DNA from: Nocardia arizonensis | Lineage (GTDB): Bacteria > Actinomycetota > Actinomycetes > Mycobacteriales > Mycobacteriaceae | Assembly: GCF_001310275.1 (NCBI RefSeq) | Contig: NZ_LGYZ01000116.1 | Span: forward strand, 46,095-110,094 | Direction of reading: 5' to 3' | DNA length: 64,000 nucleotides | Part shown: positions 50,295 through 59,019 of the stretch, piece after piece | Layout of the letters: every line of letters begins with the position of its first letter | Position numbering within the stretch: position 1 is the first letter of the stretch | Program-made: the position numbers and the translations under genes | The notes under the pieces: generated by a model | Told to the model about the DNA's origin: nothing | What the model saw: the letters and a program-made list of their open reading frames with translations, nothing else | The model's database searches: none

Positions 50295-51371
50295 GTGGGC
50301 GTCGAGGTCAGGACCGAGGGTGTAACGAAATCCTTCGGGTCGCAGCGTATTTGGCAGGATGTGTCGTTGACGTTGCCCTCGGGTGAGGTCAGTGCGTTGC
50401 TCGGCCCTTCCGGTACCGGCAAGTCGGTGTTCTTGAAGTCGTTGATCGGGTTGTTGCGTCCTGAGCGGGGTGCGATCTTCATCGATGGCACCGATATCAC
50501 GACGTGTTCGAACAAGGAGCTCTACGAGATCCGCAAGTTGTTCGGGGTGTTGTTCCAGGATGGCGCGTTGTTCGGGTCGATGAACCTGTTCGACAATGTG
50601 GCGTTCCCGTTGCGTGAGCACACGAAGAAGAGCGAATCCGAGATCAAGAAGATCGTGATGGAGAAGCTCGAGTTGACGGGTTTGTTGGGGGCGGAAGGGA
50701 AGCTGCCGGGGGAGATCTCCGGTGGTATGCGCAAGCGTGCGGGGTTGGCGCGGGCGTTGGTGTTGGATCCGCAGATCATTCTGGTCGACGAGCCGGACTC
50801 GGGGTTGGATCCGGTGCGTACGTCGTATCTGTCGCAGTTGTTGATCGACATCAATGCCCAGATCGACGCGACGATTCTGATCGTGACGCACAACATCAAT
50901 CTGGCGCGGACGGTGCCGGACAACATCGGGATGCTGTTTCGTCGGCAGTTGGTGATGTTCGGTCCGCGGGAGGTGTTGTTGACCTCGGAGGAGCCGGTGG
51001 TCAAGCAGTTCTTGAACGGTCGGATGATCGGGCCGATCGGTATGTCGGAGGAGAAGGACGAGGCGCAGATGGCGCGCGAGCAGGCGATGGTGGACGCGGG
51101 TCATCATCACGGCGGTGCGGAGGAGGTGGAGGGGATCATTCCGCAGATGCGGGCGCAGCCGGGTATGCCGGTGCGTCAGGCGGTGGGGCGTCGGAAGGCG
51201 CGGGTGCAGGAGATCATGCATACCCTGCCGCATGCCGCGCAGGTCGCCATCCGTGAGTCGCTTGCCCAGAACGACGACACACAGGTTATCTCGTACAACC
51301 ACGGCAATCTTGGTTCATACCAGGGCGGCGCGTTCGACACAACTGTTCAACACAACACAACTAACGGGTAA
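50295..51371 (+). CDS. mceG: Mce-transporter ATPase MceG (Mkl)
   Basis: 358 residues. ABC ATPase with Walker A GPSGTGKS (residues 37-44), Q-loop FGVLFQDGALFGSMNLFDNV, signature ISGGMRKRAGLARAL, Walker B IILVDEPDSGLDP and H-loop VTHNINLAR. A C-terminal extension of about 100 residues (His-rich GHHHGG) goes beyond the ATPase, as in mycobacterial MceG (Rv0655), which powers all Mce lipid importers. GTG 50295 follows GGAGG by 5 bases. Codon use is unusual: leucines are mostly TTG and many third positions are G or T, unlike the CTG/C-rich neighbours. Confidence 0.94.
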   Translation: MGVEVRTEGVTKSFGSQRIWQDVSLTLPSGEVSALLGPSGTGKSVFLKSLIGLLRPERGAIFIDGTDITTCSNKELYEIRKLFGVLFQDGALFGSMNLFDNVAFPLREHTKKSESEIKKIVMEKLELTGLLGAEGKLPGEISGGMRKRAGLARALVLDPQIILVDEPDSGLDPVRTSYLSQLLIDINAQIDATILIVTHNINLARTVPDNIGMLFRRQLVMFGPREVLLTSEEPVVKQFLNGRMIGPIGMSEEKDEAQMAREQAMVDAGHHHGGAEEVEGIIPQMRAQPGMPVRQAVGRRKARVQEIMHTLPHAAQVAIRESLAQNDDTQVISYNHGNLGSYQGGAFDTTVQHNTTNG

Positions 51372-51374
51372 CAT
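51369..51374 (+). promoter_or_regulatory. -10 element (TAACAT) at the start of the mce operon
   Basis: TAACAT contains the mceG stop codon (TAA) and lies 7 bases before GTG 51382, suggesting a leaderless start of the yrbE-mce transcript. Confidence 0.45.
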
Positions 51375-51381
51375 ACGCTCC

Positions 51382-52176
51382 GTGAATCGGACAGTGGCGC
51401 GTGTGCGGACTCGAAGCGAGTCGGCGTTTGCGCAGGCGGGCAACATTTTTGCGCTGCTGATAGATGTAATCCGCAAGACCTTCCAACGGCCTTTCCAGTG
51501 GCGAGAGTTCATCGAGCAATCGTGGTTCATCGCGAGTGTCTCGATCCTCCCGAGCGCGTTGGTCGCCATCCCGTTCGGCGCCGTGGTGGCGTTGCAGACG
51601 GGATCGCTCGTCAAACAGCTCGGCGCGGAGTCGTTCACCGGAGCCACCAGCGTCCTCGCCACCGTGCAGCAGGCGGCTCCGGTGGTGACGGCATTGATCA
51701 TCGCGGGCGCGGCCGGATCGGCGGTAGCCGCCGATCTCGGCTCGCGCACCATCCGCGAGGAGATCGACGCGATGGAAGTGCTCGGCGTCGACCCGGTACA
51801 GCGGCTCGTCGTGCCGAGGGTGCTCGGCATGATGCTGGTGGCCCTGCTGCTCAACGGCCTGGTCTCGGTCGTCGGTATCGCGGGCGGCTACTTCTTCAAC
51901 GTGCTGCTCCAAGGCGGCACTCCCGGCGCGTATCTCGCGTCGTTCTCGGCACTGGCGCAATTGCCCGACCTGTGGATCGGTGAAATCAAGGCGCTGGTAT
52001 TCGGTCTCATCGCAGGCGTCATCGCCGCATACAAGGGACTGCATCCCAAGGGTGGTCCGAAAGGAGTCGGTGACGCGGTGAATCAGTCCGTGGTTATCAC
52101 ATTCCTGGTGCTCTTCTTCGTCAATCTGGTCTTGACGATGGTGTATCTCCAGGTCGTCCCCGCCAAGGGCGCGTGA
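51382..52176 (+). CDS. yrbEA: MlaE/YrbE-family permease, first subunit
   Basis: 264 residues with five or six helices. The MlaE signature region is EEIDAMEVLGVDPVQRLVVPRVLGMMLV (about residues 127-154), the coupling helix that contacts MceG. The N-terminus includes GNIFALLIDVIRKTFQRPFQWREF. With YrbEB it forms the membrane channel through which the Mce proteins deliver lipid. It begins 10 bases after mceG. Confidence 0.94.
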   Translation: MNRTVARVRTRSESAFAQAGNIFALLIDVIRKTFQRPFQWREFIEQSWFIASVSILPSALVAIPFGAVVALQTGSLVKQLGAESFTGATSVLATVQQAAPVVTALIIAGAAGSAVAADLGSRTIREEIDAMEVLGVDPVQRLVVPRVLGMMLVALLLNGLVSVVGIAGGYFFNVLLQGGTPGAYLASFSALAQLPDLWIGEIKALVFGLIAGVIAAYKGLHPKGGPKGVGDAVNQSVVITFLVLFFVNLVLTMVYLQVVPAKGA

Positions 52177-52179
52177 TCG

Positions 52180-53046
52180 ATGGCGACTCCTTACCGCAAC
52201 CCGGTTATCGCAAAGACGACACGCCGGGTCGGCGATATCACGCGTGCGCCGCTGAATCTCATCGACCGCGCGGGCGAGCAGATGTCGTTCTACTCCCGCG
52301 CAATCGCCTGGATTCCGCGCACCGCTCTGCACTACCGCAAGGAGGTCGTGCGGCTGCTGGCCGAGGTGACCTTCGGCACCGGCGCGCTGGCGGTCATCGG
52401 TGGAACCATCGGCGTCATCGTCTTCATGTCGGGATCGGTCGGCGTCGTCGTCGGCCTCCAAGGCTTCAAGGCGCTCGACGCACTTGGCAGTTCCGTACTG
52501 ACCGGCTTCCTCGCCGCCTACATCAACACCCGTGAAATCGCCCCGCTGGTCGCGGCTCTGGCGCTGTCGGCGACGGTCGGCTGCGGTTTCACCGCCCAAT
52601 TGGGCGCCATGCGCATCTCCGAGGAGATCGACGCGCTCGAGGTGATGGCGGTGCCCGGCGTGCCGTTCCTGGTGACGACCCGCGTGATCGCGGGCTTCCT
52701 CGCCGTCATTCCGCTCTACGTGGTCGGCCTGCTCGGCACCTTCATCGCCTCGCGGTCGATCAGCATCTACTTCAACGGGCAGTCCAGCGGGTCCTACGAC
52801 CACTACTTCAGCCTGTTCCTGCCACCGGAGGATGTGCTCTATTCGTTCCTCAAGGTGCTGGTGTTCGCCTTCGTGATCATCCTGGTGCACTGCTACTACG
52901 GCTTCAACGCCACCGGCGGCCCTGCGGGCGTCGGCGTCGCGGTCGGCCGGGCGGTGCGCGCGGCCATCGTGCTGGTCAACGTGCTGGACTTCTTCCTTAG
53001 CCTGGCGATCTGGGGTACCACGACGACCGTGCGAGTGGCCGGATGA
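52180..53046 (+). CDS. yrbEB: MlaE/YrbE-family permease, second subunit
   Basis: 288 residues, paralogous to the preceding gene. The coupling motif is EEIDALEVMAVPGVPFLVTTRVIAGFLAV and the N-terminal amphipathic region is QMSFYSRAIAWIPRTALHYRKE. It starts 3 bases after yrbEA and its stop overlaps the mceA ATG (ATGA). Confidence 0.94.
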   Translation: MATPYRNPVIAKTTRRVGDITRAPLNLIDRAGEQMSFYSRAIAWIPRTALHYRKEVVRLLAEVTFGTGALAVIGGTIGVIVFMSGSVGVVVGLQGFKALDALGSSVLTGFLAAYINTREIAPLVAALALSATVGCGFTAQLGAMRISEEIDALEVMAVPGVPFLVTTRVIAGFLAVIPLYVVGLLGTFIASRSISIYFNGQSSGSYDHYFSLFLPPEDVLYSFLKVLVFAFVIILVHCYYGFNATGGPAGVGVAVGRAVRAAIVLVNVLDFFLSLAIWGTTTTVRVAG

Positions 53047-54392
53047 GCGGCACCGCGGCCTGGCGGCGCGCCGAGAAGACGCGCACCCGAGTCCTTGGCA
53101 TCACATTCTTCGTCCTGGTCGCCCTATTTCTCTGGAGTACCGTCGCGATCTACAACAAGCAGTTCGTGCGGACCGTTGACGTCGACCTGGTCACCGACAG
53201 TGTGGGCAATGCGCTGACACGTGACGCCGACGTGAAGGTGCGCGGCGTGCCGGTCGGGCAGGTGCGGTCGAGCCGGTCCGAGGGCGGCAAGGTCACCCTC
53301 GACCTGGCCATCGATCCGCACAAGGCCACTCAGATCCCGGTCAACGCCACCGCGCGCCTGCTGCCGAAAACCCTTTTCGGCGAACGGTATGTGGATCTGG
53401 TCATACCCGAGGACCCGAGTCCGCAGCATCTGACCGAGGGCGTGACTCTCTATCAGGACAAGAGCGGCAACGCCATCGAGATCAGCAAGCTGCTCGACAA
53501 TCTGCTGCCGTTGTTGCAGGCCATCCCGCCGCAGGATCTGGCCGCCACCCTCGGCGCGCTGTCACAGGCGCTGGCCGGACAGGGCGAGGCGCTCGGCTCG
53601 ACGGTCGACCGGCTGGACGCGATCTTCCGTCAGGTCAATGTGGTGCTGCCCGATCTACAGGAGGATCTGCGCAGTTTCGCGACGGTGGCGGCCACCTACT
53701 CCGACGCCGCGCCGCTGTTGATCGACGCGCTGAACAATCTGCGCACGACCAACACCACCATCGTGCAGCGGCGTTCGGATATCGACACCCTCTACGCGAC
53801 ACTGACCCCGACCTCGTCGAGTACGGCCGACTTCCTGGTCGCCAACCGCGACAACATCATCGACATCGCCGCCGATTCGCGGCCCGCGCTCGAGATGCTG
53901 GCCAAGTACTCGCCGACCTATGTGTGCACCATGGCGAATTTCGCGAAGATGAAGCCCAGGATCGACGCCATCATGGGCCAGGGTACGAAGTACCCGGGCT
54001 CGCGGGTGTCCATCGAATTGGTCAACACCCGTGGCAAGTATCTGCCCAACCAGGACGAACCGCGCTGGTTCGACACCAGGGGGCCGTGGTGCGTCGCGGA
54101 GTATCCGCTCGGCGTCGACGTCGGCCAATACATCAGCGGCCCGCCCAACGACGGTTCCTATGCCGTGCCGAGCCGCAATCCCGGTGACCAGACCACCGGA
54201 TATCTGCCCGAACCGCAGCTGGGCGTCTTCCCGGCCGCGCAGGTGCCGACGATGGCGGGATCGCCCGCCGAACAGCAGTCGCTCGGTGCGATCTACGGTG
54301 CGGCGCAGGGCGTCTCGCCCGACGAGGTGCCGGGCTGGGTGACCAGGGTCGGCGCCCCCGCCTTCCGCGGCAGCGAAGTGAGTGTGCGATGA
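53043..54392 (+). CDS. mceA: Mce family protein A
   Basis: 449 residues. One N-terminal helix (VLGITFFVLVALFLWSTVAIY), the MCE/MlaD domain (about 40-120, VDVDLVTDSVGNALTRDADVKVRGVPVGQV ... LFGERYVDLVIPED), a helical needle-forming region (~130-330), and a Pro-rich tail. The A-F proteins assemble into a hexameric lipid tunnel across the periplasm. ATG overlap with yrbEB. Confidence 0.93.
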   Translation: MSGTAAWRRAEKTRTRVLGITFFVLVALFLWSTVAIYNKQFVRTVDVDLVTDSVGNALTRDADVKVRGVPVGQVRSSRSEGGKVTLDLAIDPHKATQIPVNATARLLPKTLFGERYVDLVIPEDPSPQHLTEGVTLYQDKSGNAIEISKLLDNLLPLLQAIPPQDLAATLGALSQALAGQGEALGSTVDRLDAIFRQVNVVLPDLQEDLRSFATVAATYSDAAPLLIDALNNLRTTNTTIVQRRSDIDTLYATLTPTSSSTADFLVANRDNIIDIAADSRPALEMLAKYSPTYVCTMANFAKMKPRIDAIMGQGTKYPGSRVSIELVNTRGKYLPNQDEPRWFDTRGPWCVAEYPLGVDVGQYISGPPNDGSYAVPSRNPGDQTTGYLPEPQLGVFPAAQVPTMAGSPAEQQSLGAIYGAAQGVSPDEVPGWVTRVGAPAFRGSEVSVR

Positions 54393-55465
54393 AGGAGAAA
54401 ATGCGCGGCCTCGGCGGACCGCTGACCAAACTGATCGTCTTCGTCCTGGTGACGTTGTTCGTGACGGTCATGCTCGCACTGTCCATCGCCAACTACACCG
54501 GCGGCGGAACGGAGTTCAAGGCGCGCTTCGCCGATGTCACCTCGCTCAACAAGGGTGACGAAGTGCGAATCGCGGGTGTGCGGGTCGGCAAGGTCACCGA
54601 CGTGAAGATCGTGGACCGGCGCGAGGCCGAGGTGGCCTTCGAATTGCAGGACCGCGATTGGCTGCCCGCCTCGACCACGGCCACCATCCGCTACCGGAAC
54701 CTGGTCGGGCAGCGTTACATCGCGCTCGAACAGGGGGCGGGCGAGCAGGGCCGCAAACTGAACGCGGGCGCGACCATCGGATTGCAGAACACCCGTCCCG
54801 CGCTCAACCTGACCACGCTGTTCAACGGTTTCCGGCCGTTGTTCCGCACCCTCACCGCCGACGACGTGAACAAGCTGTCTTTCGAGATCATCCAGGTCTT
54901 CCAGGGCGAGCAGGGCACGATCCGCGATCTGGTCGCCTCCACGGCGAGTCTGACCAACAAGATCGCCGACAAGGACGCGGTGATCGGTGAACTGGTCAAG
55001 AATCTGACCGCGGTGCTCGAGACGGTGAATCAGCGCAGCGATCAGTTCGATCAGCTGATCGTCAATACCGAGGCACTGGTGAGCGGTCTGGCCGCCGAAC
55101 GCGATGTGATCGGCCGTTCGGTCACCTCGCTCGGCAATCTGGCCACGGCCACCTCGGATCTGCTTGTACCGGTGCGCCCGACCCTCCAGGGTTCGATAGC
55201 CGGACTCAACCAGCTGACCGGGACGCTGAACGATCGTTCCGACGAAGTGAACCAGGCGATCCAGACGCTGCCGGTCAAGATGGAGAAGCTCGGTCGCGCG
55301 GCCAGTTACGGCTCCTGGTTCCAGTTCTATCTGTGCGGTATCGACATCGTGGTCGGGCCGGGCGCCGCGGAGGCGCCCCAGCTGAACCTGCCCGCGGGTA
55401 TGCCGACGGTCAATCAGCCCGTGTACACCAATGCCGCGCCGCGCTGCCAAGGGAAGGTCCGCTGA
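54389..55465 (+). CDS. mceB: Mce family protein B
   Basis: 358 residues. N-terminal helix (LTKLIVFVLVTLFVTVMLALSIAN), MCE domain (FADVTSLNKGDEVRIAGVRVGKVTDVKIV ... RYRNLVGQRYIALEQGA), then a long helical region. It ends with a cysteine pair (FYLCGIDIVVG and APRCQGKVR). Overlaps mceA (ATGA) and mceC (TGATG). Confidence 0.93.
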   Translation: MKEKMRGLGGPLTKLIVFVLVTLFVTVMLALSIANYTGGGTEFKARFADVTSLNKGDEVRIAGVRVGKVTDVKIVDRREAEVAFELQDRDWLPASTTATIRYRNLVGQRYIALEQGAGEQGRKLNAGATIGLQNTRPALNLTTLFNGFRPLFRTLTADDVNKLSFEIIQVFQGEQGTIRDLVASTASLTNKIADKDAVIGELVKNLTAVLETVNQRSDQFDQLIVNTEALVSGLAAERDVIGRSVTSLGNLATATSDLLVPVRPTLQGSIAGLNQLTGTLNDRSDEVNQAIQTLPVKMEKLGRAASYGSWFQFYLCGIDIVVGPGAAEAPQLNLPAGMPTVNQPVYTNAAPRCQGKVR

Positions 55466-56475
55466 TGGACGACCGGATGTTGCTCGGCAAACGCAGCCCC
55501 GCCTTCCTCGGCGCGATGGGTCTGGCGATCGTGCTGCTGGTGACGGTGTCCGCGTTCTTCCTTGACCGGCTGCCGATCATCGCCGCGGGCACCAAGTACA
55601 CGGCCGAATTCTCCGAGGCGGCCGGGTTGAAGAAGGGGAACGAGGTCAGGATCGCGGGCGTCAAGGTCGGTCAGGTCGCCGATGTGCGCCTCGACGGTGA
55701 CAAGGTGCTCGTCGATTTCCGCACCAAGGACGCCTGGGTCGGCAACGAGACCACCGCGTCCATCCAGATCAAGACCGTGCTCGGCCAGAAGTATCTGGCC
55801 CTGGACCCGCGGGGTACCGAACCCGCCGATCCGGGGCAGCGGATTCCGCTGTCGCGCACCGTAGCCCCCTACGACGTCATCGACGCCTTCACCGATGTGG
55901 CCGACACGCTCGACCAGGTCGACACCGCGCAGCTGGCCACCAGCATGCAGGTGCTGTCGGACGCCTTCGAGGCGACGCCGCCGGAGATCCGCGGGTCCAT
56001 CGACGGTGTGGCCCGGCTGTCGGAGACGCTGGCCAAACGCGACGAGGAACTCAAGCGAATGTTCCGCGCCACCCGGGAGACCACCCGGGTACTCGCGGAT
56101 CGCAATGCCGAATTCGAGCGCCTGCTGTCCGCGGGCGGGCAACTGCTCGCCGAACTCAATATCCGCCAGCAGTCGATTCACCAGTTGCTCGTCGGCGCCC
56201 AGACGGTCTCGACCGAGCTGAGCGCCCTGGTGCGCGACAACGAGGAGCAGATCGGACCCGCGCTGAAGAATCTGCGCGCGTCCATCGAACTGCTCAACGA
56301 CAACCAGCAGAGCATCTCGAGGACTCTGGAACTCGCCGCGCCGTTCTACGGGCTCTACGCCAACGTGCTCGGTACCGGTCGATGGTTCGACGCGGTGATC
56401 ACGAACGTGATCCCGCCCGCACTGCCCGAGATTCCGGGCGACCGGCCTCCGGTGCGCAATATGGGAGGTAACTGA
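55465..56475 (+). CDS. mceC: Mce family protein C
   Basis: 336 residues. N-terminal helix (AFLGAMGLAIVLLVTVSAFFL), MCE domain (FSEAAGLKKGNEVRIAGVKVGQVADVRLD ... IKTVLGQKYLALDPRG), helical region to ~320. The ATG overlaps the mceB stop; the frame upstream of 55465 is a shadow. Confidence 0.93.
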   Translation: MDDRMLLGKRSPAFLGAMGLAIVLLVTVSAFFLDRLPIIAAGTKYTAEFSEAAGLKKGNEVRIAGVKVGQVADVRLDGDKVLVDFRTKDAWVGNETTASIQIKTVLGQKYLALDPRGTEPADPGQRIPLSRTVAPYDVIDAFTDVADTLDQVDTAQLATSMQVLSDAFEATPPEIRGSIDGVARLSETLAKRDEELKRMFRATRETTRVLADRNAEFERLLSAGGQLLAELNIRQQSIHQLLVGAQTVSTELSALVRDNEEQIGPALKNLRASIELLNDNQQSISRTLELAAPFYGLYANVLGTGRWFDAVITNVIPPALPEIPGDRPPVRNMGGN

Positions 56476-56476
56476 C

Positions 56477-57739
56477 GTGGCCGTCGTCAACGAGCCACTT
56501 TCCGAACCGCGGAGATCGCGCCGCGGTGCCGTCGTGGCGATCGCCATCGCCCTGGTCGTGGTGCTGGTGGCCGTGGGATTCCTGTGGTGGCTGTTCGATC
56601 GGATGAGCACCACGAAGATCACCGCCTTCTTCGACCGTTCGGTCGGCATCTACGAGGGGTCCGATGTGCGGATCCTCGGCGTGCCGGTGGGGTCGGTGGA
56701 TTCGGTTGAGCCGATGGGCGACCAGGTCAGGGTCGTCATGAGCGTGGACCGGAAATACGATGTGCCCGCCGACGCGCGGGCCGCGCAGATCACCCCGTCG
56801 GTGGTCTCGGACCGCTACATCCAGCTGACCCCGGTCTACCGCGGCGGACCGAAGATGGAACGCACCGCGACGATTCCGCGGGAGCGGACCGTCACCCCGG
56901 TCGAGGTCGACCAGCTCTACAAGAGCATCGCCGAACTGTCCGACGCGCTCGGCCCGAACGGCGCCAACAAGGACGGCGCGGTCAACGAGCTGGTGCGCAC
57001 GTCGGCGGCGAACCTGTCCGGTAACGGGGAGGCGCTGGCCAACAGCATCACCCAGCTGAGCCGGGCCGCGCGGTATCTGTCCGACGCCCGCGGCGACATC
57101 TTCGAGACAGTGAAGAACCTCCAGAACTTCATCACGATGCTCGCGGTCAACGATCAGCAAGTGCGCCAGTTCAATACGCAGCTGGCCGACCTTGCGGGCT
57201 TCCTGTCGGGCGAACGCAAGAATCTGGGTCAGGCGCTCGACCTGCTCTCGGTCGCCCTCGGCGACGTGGCGCGGTTCATCGACGACAACCGTCAGCTGGT
57301 GGCCGACAACGCCCAGGGGCTGACCCAGCTCACCAAGACCCTCGCCGACCAGCGCGACGATCTCGCGGCCGCGCTTCCGGTGCTGCCGGTCGCGCTGAGC
57401 AACCTGATCAATATCCACAACGGCGAGGCGGGCACCCTCGACATGCGGGCGAACTTCCCCGAGTTGCAGGACCCGTTCGGCGTGGTCTGCAAGATGCTGG
57501 ATCTGTCCAAGCTCATGCCGGGCGATCCCAAGTTCGAGGCGCTCGGCAGGCAATTGCGTCCGGTCATCGAGCACTGCAAGGCGATCACCGATCAGATCAC
57601 CGCGGGTGTGCAGACGCCCTCGCTGATCCTGCCCTTCGGCATCCTCAGCGGTGAGAATCAGCAGCGCGATCCAGTGCCCGGCACCGTGCCCGGCACGCCG
57701 TCGGACCGGCAGCCGCCGTCCCAGGGAGGCCAGCGATGA
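56477..57739 (+). CDS. mceD: Mce family protein D
   Basis: 420 residues. N-terminal helix (VVAIAIALVVVLVAVGFLWWLF), MCE domain (FDRSVGIYEGSDVRILGVPVGSVDSVEPMG ... ITPSVVSDRYIQLTPVY), helical region, then a Pro/Gln-rich C-terminal tail. GTG 56477 is one base after the mceC stop; the stop overlaps mceE (ATGA). Confidence 0.93.
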   Translation: MAVVNEPLSEPRRSRRGAVVAIAIALVVVLVAVGFLWWLFDRMSTTKITAFFDRSVGIYEGSDVRILGVPVGSVDSVEPMGDQVRVVMSVDRKYDVPADARAAQITPSVVSDRYIQLTPVYRGGPKMERTATIPRERTVTPVEVDQLYKSIAELSDALGPNGANKDGAVNELVRTSAANLSGNGEALANSITQLSRAARYLSDARGDIFETVKNLQNFITMLAVNDQQVRQFNTQLADLAGFLSGERKNLGQALDLLSVALGDVARFIDDNRQLVADNAQGLTQLTKTLADQRDDLAAALPVLPVALSNLINIHNGEAGTLDMRANFPELQDPFGVVCKMLDLSKLMPGDPKFEALGRQLRPVIEHCKAITDQITAGVQTPSLILPFGILSGENQQRDPVPGTVPGTPSDRQPPSQGGQR

Positions 57740-59019
57740 GCGGAATCCGTAACGCCGCACGGGGTTTCGGCGGCGTGATGGCGCTCGCCGTCTCGGCGGT
57801 GCTGGTCACCTCGTGTTCATCGGACGGGATCTACAGCATTCCGCTGCCCGGCGGCGCCGATATCGGCTCGAATCCGATGACCATCGACATCCAGTTCGAC
57901 GACGTGCTCGACCTGGTGCCGCAGTCGGCGGTGAAGGTGGAGGGCGTTCCGGTGGGTCGGGTCGAGGAGATCACCCTCGGCAAGGACGGCTGGACGGCCA
58001 GCGTGCGCACGGTGGTGAACTCCTCGGTGGATCTGCCCGCCAACGCGCGGGCCGAGGTGCGCCAAACGAATCTGCTCGGTGAGAAATTCATCGAACTGTC
58101 CAAGCCCGCGGCCGATCCCGATCCCGACAAGCTCGCCGACGGTTCGGTCATCCCGGTGTCGAACACCCGGCACGCCACCGAGATCGAGCAGGTGCTCGGC
58201 GCCATGTCGTTGCTGCTCAACGGCGGCGGCGTGGCCCAGCTCCAGCCCATCGTGACCGAGCTGAACAAGACGCTCGGCGGTCGCGAGGACCGGGTACGGT
58301 CGCTGATCGAACAGGCCAATACGCTCATCGGCGGGCTGAATCAGCAGGTCGACGACATTACCCGGGCCATCGACGGACTTGCGACGCTCAGCGGCCGGGT
58401 GAGCACCCAGACCGATCAGATCGCAAAGATCCTCGACGAGTTGCCGCGCGGCATCAAGATCCTCGAGGAGCAGCGGCCGCAGCTGATCGCCCTGCTCGCC
58501 CAGCTGGACCGGGTCGGCCAGGCGGGCTTCGATGTGATCAACACCTCCAAGGCCGATCTCATCGCGGGTCTGACCTCACTGCGCCCGACCTTGCAGGAAC
58601 TCGGCCGCGCCGCGCCGGATCTGGTGACCGCGCTGCCCTTGATCCCGACCTATCCATTCCCGGATTCGACCCTGGCGGGCACTTTCGGCGGGTCGGTGAA
58701 CACCTTCCTCTCGGTCGACGCGGAAATCGGTGTCGCGCTGAGCAATCTCGGTGTCGGCAAACCGGATCCGGTCTACATCCCGCCGCTCGGCCGTCCGGTG
58801 CCGGTGGATCCGAGCAATCCGTACTACAACGGCAACGGACCCCGTCCCGGTTGGCCGACGGTGTCGCTGGTGCCGCTGCCGCCGACGCTCGCCTCGGTGC
58901 CCGCGGCGGGTACGCCCGCGGCGCCGAATCCGCTGGGACCGTTGCTCGAACAGTTCGGCATCGAGACTCCGGGTGGTCAGGGCCGGACCGGACAGCAGGG
59001 CCAGGAGGGACAGCGATGA
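57736..59019 (+). CDS. mceE: Mce family lipoprotein E
   Basis: 427 residues. The N-terminus is a lipoprotein signal, AVSAVLVTSCSSDG, with the lipidated cysteine near residue 29 (lipobox VTSC is non-ideal). MCE domain: IDIQFDDVLDLVPQSAVKVEGVPVGRVEEI ... VRQTNLLGEKFIELSKP. MceE is the lipoprotein (LprK-like) of mce operons. A Pro/Gly/Gln-rich tail follows the helical region. Confidence 0.93.
   Translation: MSGIRNAARGFGGVMALAVSAVLVTSCSSDGIYSIPLPGGADIGSNPMTIDIQFDDVLDLVPQSAVKVEGVPVGRVEEITLGKDGWTASVRTVVNSSVDLPANARAEVRQTNLLGEKFIELSKPAADPDPDKLADGSVIPVSNTRHATEIEQVLGAMSLLLNGGGVAQLQPIVTELNKTLGGREDRVRSLIEQANTLIGGLNQQVDDITRAIDGLATLSGRVSTQTDQIAKILDELPRGIKILEEQRPQLIALLAQLDRVGQAGFDVINTSKADLIAGLTSLRPTLQELGRAAPDLVTALPLIPTYPFPDSTLAGTFGGSVNTFLSVDAEIGVALSNLGVGKPDPVYIPPLGRPVPVDPSNPYYNGNGPRPGWPTVSLVPLPPTLASVPAAGTPAAPNPLGPLLEQFGIETPGGQGRTGQQGQEGQR

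Noticed and set aside
54293..57760. Several 380-450-residue frames on the minus strand over mceB-D
   Set aside because: They are His/Arg/Gly-rich antisense shadows; the plus-strand mce genes show helix, MCE domain and 4-base overlaps.
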